DNA of 64,000 nucleotides from JAGLTZ01 sp964637695. GTDB lineage: Bacteria; Blakebacterota; Blakebacteria; Blakebacterales; Blakebacteraceae. The stretch covers positions 14,040-78,039 of the forward strand of contig CAZWVF010000005.1 of assembly GCA_964637695.1 (NCBI GenBank). The letters run 5' to 3'. Below, piece by piece: positions 50,264 through 58,338 of this stretch. Below the pieces are notes generated by a model. It made no database searches. It saw nothing but the letters and a program-made list of their open reading frames with translations, and was not told the DNA's origin. Each line of letters starts with the position of its first letter. Within the stretch, counting starts at the first letter, position 1. A program made the translations under genes and the position numbers.

Positions 50264-51744
50264 AGATCAAAGAGTTATTCAAATCAACCGCTCTCCTGAG
50301 CATTCAGAGATTGACCACCCTGGCCCTGGGTATCATCAGGGTCAAGGTATCAGCGATCTTCCTGCTTCCAGCCGGTGTAGGAATAGTGGCCCAGCTGAAC
50401 AGCATGCGGTTGCTTCTGGAGCAGTTTGTGAGCCTGGGAGTGGGCAGCGGTATCACGAAATACGCTGCTGAATATTCCAGTGAAAGGGACAGAGAATCCT
50501 TCAGATTGTTGATCCGGACTGCCACCTCAGGCTTCCTGATAATCGGAGTTTCAGCATTCGTTGTATGCCTTCTCTTCTCGCGTCGGCTTGCTTCGCTGAT
50601 CGTGGCCGATCCATCCCTGGGACTGCTGATCGTTATCATCGGAGCGGCGGTTCCGATAATCGTGCAGGTGGAGGTAATCTCCCGGTGCCTTCAGGGAATG
50701 CTGAAAATCAGGGAAATGGTGCTGCTATCGATCATCAGTGCATTCCTCGGGCTGATAGTCACGATCCCTCTCATCATCCTGGCAGGTGTTACGGGAGCGA
50801 TCGTTTCGATCCTCCTGTCAGCAGCGATCGCATTCATCATCGGCCAGTTCTATCTTAGAAATGTTGTGCTCAAAGAGTATGACATCCGCCTCCGTCTGAG
50901 CCCTCCCGACAGAGGCATGAGCATCAAACTGCTCCGGTTCGGGGGGACAAGGGGTGTGGTCGCGGTCCTGGAGGCGATCACGATTCTGACAATCCGCAGT
51001 CTTATTATCGGCCGTCTGGGAGCCGATGCCAACGGACTCTACGAGGTGGCCATCGCGCTGTCGAATCAGTACCTGGGAATTATCCTGGCTGCAGTGTGGA
51101 CCTACGGGATGCCCAAGGTAGCCACGATGCCGGGGGATTCAGAAGGCATTTCCCGGCTGCAGAACGATGCCCTCCGCCTCATCTTCCTCACTCTGGTACC
51201 ACTTATAGTGCTGATGCTTGTTTTCAGAGAAATCTGGATTCCGATCCTCTTCAGCGGGGCCTTCCTGGGTGCATACACACTGATCAGCTGGGAGCTGCTG
51301 GGAGACATCTTCAGGGCAACAGGCTGGGCTGCTAATCTGACGATACTTCCCAGAGAGAGGTTCGGTTTCCTTATCGGGATCAACCTGGGGCGCTTTACGA
51401 TCCAGCTGGTTTCCTTCTGGCTGCTCCTGCCTCGACTGGGGCTGGTTGCAGCTCCCCTCTCTTACGCTCTGGCCAACGGCATCATGCTTCCTGCAATCCT
51501 GCTCGGACATTACATCTACGATCGTTTCACCTATTCCGCTCAGAACTGGATTTTGATCGCCAAATCGGTTCCGGTACTGCTGCTCGCGCTTTTTATGACA
51601 TTATCCCCTGATCCCAAGCCCCTGCTGAACTACCTTCTGCCTCTTGCAGCACTGGGAATCTGGGCAATGGTCACAGTAAGCCGGGAAGAATACAGGAACG
51701 TAATCGGAAGCATCGCAGGCTTGTTGACCCGGGAGGAGAAGTGA
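50242..51744 (+). CDS. O-antigen/oligosaccharide flippase, Wzx-like (second of two)
   Basis: A 500-residue polytopic transporter with about 12-14 spans. The opening LFKSTALLSIQRLTTLALGIIRVKVSAIFLLPAGVGIVAQL is that of the O-antigen translocase (RfbX-type) subgroup, unlike the flippase at 40673. Later landmarks are KYAAEYSSERDRESFRLL and LLRFGGTRGVVAVLEAI. It would flip an undecaprenyl-linked repeat unit. The GTG start at 50242 lies inside the end of the glycosyltransferase gene. Confidence 0.86.
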   Translation: MEAWRDVEIKELFKSTALLSIQRLTTLALGIIRVKVSAIFLLPAGVGIVAQLNSMRLLLEQFVSLGVGSGITKYAAEYSSERDRESFRLLIRTATSGFLIIGVSAFVVCLLFSRRLASLIVADPSLGLLIVIIGAAVPIIVQVEVISRCLQGMLKIREMVLLSIISAFLGLIVTIPLIILAGVTGAIVSILLSAAIAFIIGQFYLRNVVLKEYDIRLRLSPPDRGMSIKLLRFGGTRGVVAVLEAITILTIRSLIIGRLGADANGLYEVAIALSNQYLGIILAAVWTYGMPKVATMPGDSEGISRLQNDALRLIFLTLVPLIVLMLVFREIWIPILFSGAFLGAYTLISWELLGDIFRATGWAANLTILPRERFGFLIGINLGRFTIQLVSFWLLLPRLGLVAAPLSYALANGIMLPAILLGHYIYDRFTYSAQNWILIAKSVPVLLLALFMTLSPDPKPLLNYLLPLAALGIWAMVTVSREEYRNVIGSIAGLLTREEK

Positions 51745-51788
51745 ATGTTGGATTTGACGGGAGACTCACGCCGCAGGAGGATTGGCCG

Positions 51789-52715
51789 ATGACAGATAGT
51801 ATAACCCCGATTTTCCTTCTCTCACTGCCCCGTTCGGGTTCGACCCTGCTGCAGCGCATCCTCGCATCGCACAGCATGATCTCTACTCAATCTGAACCGT
51901 GGCTGCTGCTGCCACCCTTCTATGCGCTCAGAAAAACCGGAATCGTTTCCGAATATGGCCACCGCGACCTGTCACTTGCTTTCGAGGATTTCTGCAGGAG
52001 CCTGCCCGATGGAAAAGAAGGCTACTATCGAGCGATAAAGGGGATGGCAGTGGAACTATATTCTCAGGCAGCAGATGCAGGAAGCCGGTATTTCCTGGAC
52101 AAAACCCCGCGTTACCATCTGATAGTTGAAGAACTTCTTGAGACTTTCACTGAAGCGAAATTCATCCTGCTCTGGAGGAATCCCCTGGCAGTGGTAGCCT
52201 CAATAATGGAAACATGGCATCGTGGCAAGTGGCTGCCTGACCTGTTTAATACAGATCTATACGGTGGTCTGGAAAGACTGGCAGACGTGGCATCATCCGG
52301 CAGTGGTCGTATCCACCAGGTGCGGTTCGAGGAGTTGATCACTTCTCCTGAACCCGTTGTTTCAGGGATCTGTGGTTACCTCGACCTCTCCCTGCAGCCC
52401 GACATGCTGGAAGACCTGTCAGCCAAACAGCTGGAAGGGCATATGGGGGATCCAGCCGGCACCGAGCTGTATTCAGAAGTCAGCAGTGAACCTCTCGCGA
52501 AATGGAAAGAGATCCTGGCCGGCCCGGTCCGCAAATCGTGGAGCAGACGATATCTCAGCTGGATTGGAAAGGATCGTCTGGAGCTGATGGGTTACGACCT
52601 GGCCCAATTACTTCGGGAGCTGGATGAAATACCCGTGAAAGCTGGTTCCCTCTTCCCCGATCTTCTACGTACCTTGCGGGGAAAATTCCTGAACGCCGAA
52701 AGGAAGATAGTATAA
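51789..52715 (+). CDS. Sulfotransferase family protein (second of two)
   Basis: A 308-residue sulfotransferase fold. The phosphosulfate loop is IFLLSLPRSGSTLLQRILASH, and the 3'-phosphate loop is FILLWRNPLAVVASIMETW. The catalytic-region and dimer segments follow (IHQVRFEELITSPEPVVSGICGYL). The ATG at 51789 has AGGAGG eight bases ahead. A GTG at 51741 with GGAGG four bases ahead and a 4-base overlap with the flippase stop is an alternative, adding 16 residues without sulfotransferase character. It is only distantly similar to the first sulfotransferase, so the two probably modify different positions. Confidence 0.85.
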   Translation: MTDSITPIFLLSLPRSGSTLLQRILASHSMISTQSEPWLLLPPFYALRKTGIVSEYGHRDLSLAFEDFCRSLPDGKEGYYRAIKGMAVELYSQAADAGSRYFLDKTPRYHLIVEELLETFTEAKFILLWRNPLAVVASIMETWHRGKWLPDLFNTDLYGGLERLADVASSGSGRIHQVRFEELITSPEPVVSGICGYLDLSLQPDMLEDLSAKQLEGHMGDPAGTELYSEVSSEPLAKWKEILAGPVRKSWSRRYLSWIGKDRLELMGYDLAQLLRELDEIPVKAGSLFPDLLRTLRGKFLNAERKIV

Positions 52716-52716
52716 C

Positions 52717-53301
52717 ATGCAGGTCAAGATTGAAGAGAAGCATCCGGATGGAATCGTAGTAGTCCGCTCCGAAGTTTTCGAAGATGAGCGGGGTTTCTTT
52801 TACGAAGTATTCCGGGCTGACCAGTTCGCAGAACTGGGCCTGCCCTCTTCCTTCGTGCAGGACAACCATTCCGGCTCTGTGAGAGGAGTCTTGCGCGGCC
52901 TCCATTTCCAGTGGGATCCACCCATGAGTAAGCTGATGAGGGTTACTTCTGGAACAGCATTTCTTGTAGCAGTCGATATCAGGAAGGGATCCCCCACTCT
53001 CGGCCAGTGGTTCGGGCAGGAGTGCAACGCACGGGACGGCCTGCAGGTATGGGCACCGGCCGGATTTGCACGGGGTTTCTGCGTCACTTCCGAATGGGCA
53101 GAGATCCAGTACAAGTGTACGGGGATCTATAACAGCGCAGGGGAATCGGGAATCTTGTGGAACGATCCCGCGATCGGAATAGACTGGCCTGTTGGAGAGC
53201 CTATCCTTTCCGGTAAAGACAGGGTCGCCCAGACCCTCGAGGACTGGCTGGCTGGATCGTTTTCGGATAATTTCATATACGGAGCAGAGGAATCGTCTTG
53301 A
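52717..53301 (+). CDS. rfbC: dTDP-4-dehydrorhamnose 3,5-epimerase RfbC-like
   Basis: A 194-residue cupin epimerase of the dTDP-L-rhamnose pathway. Visible: EDERGFFYEVFRADQF, VQDNHSGSVRGVLRGLHFQ with catalytic base H63, MSKLMRVTSGTAFLVAVDIRKGSPTLGQW with the conserved K72, Y132 in EIQYKC, and D169 in SGKDR, which pairs with H63. The normally conserved histidine of the FAHGF motif is arginine here (FARGF, R119). The catalytic dyad and acid are retained, so activity is likely, but product specificity (3,5- versus single epimerisation) could differ. Starts 1 base after the sulfotransferase stop. Confidence 0.85.
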   Translation: MQVKIEEKHPDGIVVVRSEVFEDERGFFYEVFRADQFAELGLPSSFVQDNHSGSVRGVLRGLHFQWDPPMSKLMRVTSGTAFLVAVDIRKGSPTLGQWFGQECNARDGLQVWAPAGFARGFCVTSEWAEIQYKCTGIYNSAGESGILWNDPAIGIDWPVGEPILSGKDRVAQTLEDWLAGSFSDNFIYGAEESS

Positions 53302-54251
53302 ACATTCTGATAGCCGGCGGAGCAGGATATATAGGCAGTGCGCTGGTACCCGGATTGCTGGAACGTGGTTACCCAATTGATGTGGTCGACATGTTCTGGT
53401 TCGGTGACTACCTGCCCGAAAAGGTCATCCGGATCGAGAAGAATGTGATGGATCTCGAAGAGAGAGACCTTGAGAAGTACGAGCAGGTGATATGGCTGGC
53501 CGGTCTATCCAGCGATCCGATGGCAGAACTCTCTCCCAGCATGAACTTCATTTACAATGCTGCAGCGCCGGCATATCTGGGCTACATCGCCCGCCGGGCA
53601 GGTGTGAAGAAATTCATCTACGCGAGCTCATGTTCTGTGTATGGATATGCGATCGACAGGCTTTTCGATGAAGACGCACCGGCCATATCCGATTACCCGT
53701 ACGGGATCTCCAAATTGCAGGGGGAACAGGCAGTTCTACAGATGGTAAATGACGATTTTTCAGTCATCTGCCTCAGGAAAGGTACCGTAAGCGGTTACAG
53801 CCCTCGCATGCGCCTCGACCTGATAGTCAACACCATGTTCAAGACAGCCATGCAGGATAAGAGGATCGTTATCAACAATCCGGCTATCTGGCGTCCCGTT
53901 ATCAGCATTCACGATGTCGAAAGCGCTTATCTTCGTGCGGTTGAGGCTCAGGAGAATATCTCGGGCATTTTCAATATCGCATCGGGCAATTACACCGTTG
54001 GTGAGGTGGCAGATATTGTGAAGGAGACGTTCGAAACCTGTCTCGATATGACTGTGGACCTGGAGATTAAACAGATCCAGGATTACCGGAACTACAAGGT
54101 TTCAACCGAAAAAGCCCGGAAGGTACTCAGCTTCAAACCGAAGCACGACATCGAGGCGATCGTCCATAATCTTATTGAAAACAGAGAGAAGTTCTCCGAC
54201 TTCGACAATCCTTCCTACTACAACATGAAAGTTTTCAAGAACCTGGTCTGA
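53298..54251 (+). CDS. NAD-dependent sugar epimerase/dehydratase (extended SDR)
   Basis: A 317-residue extended short-chain dehydrogenase acting on a nucleotide sugar. Visible: NAD loop ILIAGGAGYIGSALVPGLL, VIWLAGLSSDPMAELSP, KKFIYASSCSVYGYA and the catalytic YPYGISKLQGEQ (Tyr-x3-Lys). LRKGTVSGYSPRMRLDLIVNTM and RPVISIHDVESAYLRAVE are typical of the sugar-binding half. Substrate cannot be read; UDP-glucose 4-epimerase-like or a dehydratase are possible. It overlaps rfbC by 4 bases and ends the plus operon. Confidence 0.85.
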   Translation: MNILIAGGAGYIGSALVPGLLERGYPIDVVDMFWFGDYLPEKVIRIEKNVMDLEERDLEKYEQVIWLAGLSSDPMAELSPSMNFIYNAAAPAYLGYIARRAGVKKFIYASSCSVYGYAIDRLFDEDAPAISDYPYGISKLQGEQAVLQMVNDDFSVICLRKGTVSGYSPRMRLDLIVNTMFKTAMQDKRIVINNPAIWRPVISIHDVESAYLRAVEAQENISGIFNIASGNYTVGEVADIVKETFETCLDMTVDLEIKQIQDYRNYKVSTEKARKVLSFKPKHDIEAIVHNLIENREKFSDFDNPSYYNMKVFKNLV

Positions 54252-54438
54252 TCCAATCGGCGATATCTCTCCAGAATGCATTTGCAGCACCGCCGCCATG
54301 CATCACGATGAAAGATACGAAGCCGATCCTTCATCAACAGTGTCTTTCATCTGGGTATGTAAACCTCCAGATTATTAAAAAAACCAGCAGGATCCGTGAT
54401 ATGTTCTATCTCGCCTCCAATATGGCTTCCGGCTGATC

Positions 54439-55287
54439 TCATTTCCCAGTTCCCAATCTGCCTGTTACTATCAGCCACACGATCCTGAGTCCGTCGAGCA
54501 GGAAGAAGAGAGGCATGGTCGTGAACCAGGCCAGAGGGGGTGAGTAGCGGCGGAAGAGGATGCAGTGGCTTCTGAACTTCTGCAGGATCTTCCGGCGTGT
54601 AACGACACCCCAGTATGCACCGATCTTGTGCCACATCACCGATCGCGGAACGTATACCAGTCTGAAACCGGCTCTGGCGGCCCTCAACGAGAAATCGGTG
54701 TCTTCTGCATAGGCGATGTAACCGGTGTCGATCAATCCGATTTTTTTCACGACCTCCCGTTTCATCATCAGGGCGCAGCCGGTTACGTAATCGGTGTTGC
54801 TGATGGAATCGTACTGCCCCACATCCCGCTCTCTGATTCCCCGGTGCTTGATAAGTCCGCGCCACAATGAGACCTCTCCGCCGGCGAACCACAGTGTGTC
54901 AGGTTCAGAGTGGTAATAGATCTTCGGTCCCAGCAGTCCGATCTCTGGATCAGATTCGCCCACTTCCACCAGTTCAGATATGAATTCAGGATCAAAAAGA
55001 GTGTCATTATTGAGCAGGATTATGTAGTCGGCACCGCTCTCCATGGCGTATTCGATGCCTGCATTATTGCCGCCCGACCACCTGAGGTTCTCACCATTCT
55101 CGATGAGTGTGACGTCGGGATAGTCGGAGCGGACGGCTTCGATCGATCCGTCGGTCGAGCCGTTGTCCGAAACAACGATCTCCATGTTCCGGTATGTCAC
55201 CTTCGACAGGGATTGGAGGCATTCGAGGAGGTTCTCCCTGTCATTCCAGGTCAGGACGATACAGCACACAGAAGGGATGTCACTCAT
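54439..55287 (-). CDS. Family 2 glycosyltransferase, rhamnosyltransferase-like
   Basis: A 282-residue GT-A enzyme. Visible: VCCIVLTWNDRENLLECLQSL, IVVSDNGSTDGSIEAV, NLRWSGGNNAGIEYAM, the DxD-like ILLNNDTLFDPEFISEL and DYVTGCALMMKREVVKKIGLID plus YAEDTDFSLRAARAGFRLVYVP. The C-terminus has a hydrophobic segment (WFTTMPLFFLLDGLRIVWLIVTG) that should anchor it. This layout is typical of rhamnosyl and related transferases of O-antigen clusters, which would suit the dTDP-rhamnose genes nearby. Last gene of its operon. Confidence 0.87.
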   Translation of the reverse strand: MSDIPSVCCIVLTWNDRENLLECLQSLSKVTYRNMEIVVSDNGSTDGSIEAVRSDYPDVTLIENGENLRWSGGNNAGIEYAMESGADYIILLNNDTLFDPEFISELVEVGESDPEIGLLGPKIYYHSEPDTLWFAGGEVSLWRGLIKHRGIRERDVGQYDSISNTDYVTGCALMMKREVVKKIGLIDTGYIAYAEDTDFSLRAARAGFRLVYVPRSVMWHKIGAYWGVVTRRKILQKFRSHCILFRRYSPPLAWFTTMPLFFLLDGLRIVWLIVTGRLGTGK

Positions 55288-56138
55288 CTCTTCCTCCGCA
55301 GTCCGGCCTCTCTCCTGATACGGCCAGCCGCCGGCCGAACTCCGATCCTTATGCCGGTGAGAAGCTCACCGGCAATTCTTAGCGGAGCATTTCCGGGCAG
55401 GCGGGATGCGAACACATCCACAATACATTTCAGCAGATGGCTCGCCACCATGATCAGCAGAACCCATGCCTCATGTCGAGAAAAGATCAGCGCCATACTC
55501 CTGCTCCGAGACGCGTATCTGGCCAGCAGATCTTCCGGCGAAAGGTTTATATCATCCCCGGAGCTCACTCGGGAGAGTGTAATCCGGGCGTCGGGCGTAA
55601 AAAAAGTGCGACCGCCGGCCTTGGCCAGTCTTGTAAAGAATTCGACATCCTCGTATGGCCATCCCGACTCGAAGGTCTCATCGAAACCTCCCAGCTTCAG
55701 GGCGATTTCACGCCGCACCGCACAGTTGCTGCCTGATGCCAGAGAGGAAGTGGATGGCTGAGAGTTCGAATAATCTGTCACCACATGGCCTGTCCAGCGC
55801 AGCTGTCCGCCCGGTCGGGTTCCCGGAAATGGTGTGGAAAGTGGTGGGTCGATTGCACCTGCGACGGCATCGACACCTCGATCGAGGAAGGCCAGTCTGA
55901 CTGATTCGAGCCATCTCTCGACCGGCTCCGCACCACCCTGAAGAAACGCCACCACTTCTCCTTCTGCATCGAGAAGGATCGCATTGCGTGCTGCTGCGTC
56001 GGAGGCCTCTCTGTTATCGGCCACAAGAAGAGTATCACTTTCTCTCAACTGTCCCACGACCGCTCCGATCGTCGTATCGATAGATTTTCCCTCTCCCCCC
56101 ACGATGCCAACGGTAATGGTCGGTCCCTCTTCACTCAC
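55284..56138 (-). CDS. Divergent family 2-like glycosyltransferase
   Basis: A 284-residue protein with a GT-A fold but weak catalytic motifs. The N-terminus ITVGIVGGEGKSIDTTIGAVV and DTLLVADNREASDAAARNAIL replace the usual family 2 openings, and the metal-binding DxD is not obvious (AFLQGGAEPVERWLESV). The acceptor-side pattern is intact: SGSNCAVRREIALKLGGFDETFESGWPYEDVEFFTRLAKAGG. A hydrophobic stretch near the end (WVLLIMVASHLLKCIVDVF) may anchor it. It may use a metal-independent mechanism or be a non-catalytic partner. Overlaps both neighbours by 4 bases. Confidence 0.7.
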   Translation of the reverse strand: MSEEGPTITVGIVGGEGKSIDTTIGAVVGQLRESDTLLVADNREASDAAARNAILLDAEGEVVAFLQGGAEPVERWLESVRLAFLDRGVDAVAGAIDPPLSTPFPGTRPGGQLRWTGHVVTDYSNSQPSTSSLASGSNCAVRREIALKLGGFDETFESGWPYEDVEFFTRLAKAGGRTFFTPDARITLSRVSSGDDINLSPEDLLARYASRSRSMALIFSRHEAWVLLIMVASHLLKCIVDVFASRLPGNAPLRIAGELLTGIRIGVRPAAGRIRREAGLRRKR

Positions 56139-57271
56139 ACTCCTGCCTCCATCGATGCCAACCGGAGAACAGCCAGTGACAGATCCCTCCAGACCGGCAA
56201 ACCTGATTCCCCTTCCAGTACAGGAAGATGTGCTGCTTCTCTGTCGGCAACGATCCCTGAGAGAATCGAAGCGAGTGACTTCGGGTCATCTGGAGGGACC
56301 AGCCAGCCATTCTTTCCTTCGGTAATCATCTCGGGCAGAGCTCCGACACGCGTGGTGACCACAGGACGGTTGAACGCGAAACTGAGAGCGGCCACCCCAC
56401 TCTGCGTGGCGTGACGGTATGGCAGAACTGTCACGTCGGCCGCTGCGAAATAGACTGAAACCTCACTGTTCGGAATGTACCGATCCTCCACCCTGACCCT
56501 TTCCTGCAGGCCCAGCGCCTCTATCGTCGCATCGTATGACGTGCGAGATCCGTAGAATTCACCTGCAACTATGCAGGTCCACTTCTGTTTGGAAGGCAGC
56601 ATTGCCAGAGCATTAAGAAGTGTGTCGAGCCCCTTGTACTCTCTGACCAGGCCGAAGAAGAGGAATACAGTTTCATCACTCTTTATTGCCAGGTTCTCTC
56701 TGGCCTGCTCTCTCTCAGGTGCTTCCAGAGTGTGCGGCAGGTCGTAGCGGGGATGCAGGATCACCTTGATTGCGGCCCGCCGGTTGAGCTGCCTGAGCCG
56801 GGCGGCCATCTCGTCGCCGCCTGTTATGAGGAAGTCCGCCCTCTTCAAAACCCTTGCCGTGAGCACTGTTCCCAGGGGCATCTTCTCATGAGAATCCACG
56901 TTGTGACATATAAAACCGATCCTTCTGCTGCTATCGAGCCTTTTGAGCAGACCGAGATAGGCGGGCGCAAAGAAGGGATGCCACCAGTGAAAGAGAACCG
57001 CTTCGGGATCTAGATCTTTTATCCATGAACCTCCCCTTCTCCAGCTCGGGAACCAGAGGGGCCTGAGTATCTGTTCGCCCAGGGAAGGAAGAGCGCTCTC
57101 CGAGAGGTCTGACGGTGTGGTACCGGGAAAGAGAAGGCGAGGATACAATCGAGAGAAATTCAGGACTTCAACTTCTGCTCCGTCGGCCTTCAGCTGTTCA
57201 ACAAGGGCAAAATGATAGTGAGCGATTCCCCCCCGCCATGGAGGGGCCGGCCCGACACTGACGATCCTCAT
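56135..57271 (-). CDS. Family 4 (GT-B) glycosyltransferase
   Basis: A 378-residue retaining GT-B enzyme. N-terminal domain: RIVSVGPAPPWRGGIAHYHFALVEQL and HWWHPFFAPAYLGLL. C-terminal nucleotide-sugar domain: FLFFGLVREYKGLDTLLNAL, RYIPNSEVSVYFAAADVTVLPYRHATQSGVAALSFAFNRPVVTTRVGALPEMI and GWLVPPDDPKSLASIL. The ATG at 57271 overlaps the upstream stop by 4 bases; a GTG six codons earlier is possible. It likely adds a hexose to the glycan lipid. Sugar specificity is unknown. Confidence 0.9.
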   Translation of the reverse strand: MRIVSVGPAPPWRGGIAHYHFALVEQLKADGAEVEVLNFSRLYPRLLFPGTTPSDLSESALPSLGEQILRPLWFPSWRRGGSWIKDLDPEAVLFHWWHPFFAPAYLGLLKRLDSSRRIGFICHNVDSHEKMPLGTVLTARVLKRADFLITGGDEMAARLRQLNRRAAIKVILHPRYDLPHTLEAPEREQARENLAIKSDETVFLFFGLVREYKGLDTLLNALAMLPSKQKWTCIVAGEFYGSRTSYDATIEALGLQERVRVEDRYIPNSEVSVYFAAADVTVLPYRHATQSGVAALSFAFNRPVVTTRVGALPEMITEGKNGWLVPPDDPKSLASILSGIVADREAAHLPVLEGESGLPVWRDLSLAVLRLASMEAGV

Positions 57272-58218
57272 TCCGCCTCTTCGGGCCACACACTCTCGAT
57301 AAGATAGGTTTCACCCTCCTTCGGCTCACGGGCCATCATCTCTCCCAGCAGGCCGAAGAAGATGAACTGCAAACCCACGATGACCATCATCACCGCCAGG
57401 AAGAGGAGTGGGCGATCACCGATCGAGCGACCCATGAACTTCTCAAAGAGCAGATAGCCGTTCAGTACAACGCCGATGACCAGGATCAGACCGCCGAAGG
57501 GGCCGAAGAAGTGAAGGGGACTCGACACGTAGCGGTTGAGGAACATCACGGTGAGCAGGTCGAGGAAACCGTGCAGGAAACGGGATGGTCCGAACTTCGT
57601 TTTTCCAAATGACCGCGGCCTGTGATTGACAGGTTTCTCACCTACCCGGAAACCGGCCCTGTGGGCGATCGCGGGTATATAGCGGTGAAGTTCCCCGTGG
57701 ACCCGCAACACCCTGACCACCTCCACACGGTAGGCTTTCAGCCCGCAGTTGAAATCATGCAGTTTCACTCCCGAAATGAGTCTGGTGGCATAGTTGAAGA
57801 GGCGTGAGGGCAGTCTCTTCGACAGCGGGTCGCAGCGGACTTTCTTCCAGCCGCTTACCAGGTCGAGGTTCTCCGATTCCAATTTCTCTACAAGTCCCGG
57901 AATCTCGGCTGGATCATCCTGCAGGTCCGCGTCCATAGTGATTACGAAGCGTCCTCTTACCCTGTGGAATGCTGCATCGAGAGCGGCCGATTTCCCGAAA
58001 TTGCGTCTGAAATTGATAATCCGAACCGAACTATCGGAAAGCTGCAGCTTCTTCAGTTCCTCTTTGGAACCGTCAGTCGACCCGTCATTCACGAAAATAA
58101 TCTCGTGATCGGAGATCGATGTAAGGGCCTCTTTGAGTTCGGTGTGCAGTGGCCCCAGCGATTCCACCTCATTGTAGAGTGGGATGACCACGCTCAACCG
58201 TATCTGGGATTGATCCAT
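57268..58218 (-). CDS. GtrB/DPM1-like polyprenyl-phosphate glycosyltransferase with two C-terminal spans
   Basis: A 316-residue family 2 enzyme that would make polyprenyl-phosphate sugar. Visible: LSVVIPLYNEVESLGPLHTEL, IIFVNDGSTDGSKEEL, RRNFGKSAALDAAFHRVRG, MDADLQDDPAEIPGLVEKL and HDFNCGLKAYRVEVV, then RYIPAIAHRAGFRVGEKPVNHRPR. Two membrane spans follow (about residues 235-258 and 270-293), as in GtrB and ArnC. A second DPM1-like gene without spans is at 39046. The gene starts after hairpin element G, with AACTACAAT-type sequence near 58256 as a possible -10 region. Confidence 0.9.
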   Translation of the reverse strand: MDQSQIRLSVVIPLYNEVESLGPLHTELKEALTSISDHEIIFVNDGSTDGSKEELKKLQLSDSSVRIINFRRNFGKSAALDAAFHRVRGRFVITMDADLQDDPAEIPGLVEKLESENLDLVSGWKKVRCDPLSKRLPSRLFNYATRLISGVKLHDFNCGLKAYRVEVVRVLRVHGELHRYIPAIAHRAGFRVGEKPVNHRPRSFGKTKFGPSRFLHGFLDLLTVMFLNRYVSSPLHFFGPFGGLILVIGVVLNGYLLFEKFMGRSIGDRPLLFLAVMMVIVGLQFIFFGLLGEMMAREPKEGETYLIESVWPEEAE

Positions 58219-58253
58219 CTGACACTTCCCGTATATGAAATGACCTGATCTGT

Positions 58254-58338
58254 TATTGTAGTTCCCGTCCGGATAATGCTAACCGGCAACAGCCAGATTC
58301 GCGGTCCACAGAACGGACTCCGGATGGGCACTATTGTA
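58254..58338. repeat. Hairpin element G (class III termini) with 7-bp target duplication
   Basis: A 71-bp element (58261-58331) with terminal inverted repeats GTTCCCGTCCGGA and, read inward from the right, GTGCCCATCCGGA. It is bounded on both sides by the direct repeat TATTGTA (58254-58260 and 58332-58338). Read on the minus strand, the repeat CTACAATA before the element continues with G to give the TAG stop of the UPF0104-like gene, while the second copy continues with A. Removing the element and one repeat restores ...CTA CAA TAA, an intact stop. This supports insertion by transposition at the gene's stop codon. Confidence 0.75.

Noticed and set aside
54252..54438. Terminator or small gene between the convergent epimerase and glycosyltransferase genes
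   Set aside because: The only stem (GAAAGATAC with GTGTCTTTC near 54309-54350) has a 21-base loop and no T tract, and no frame has a start with a binding site.
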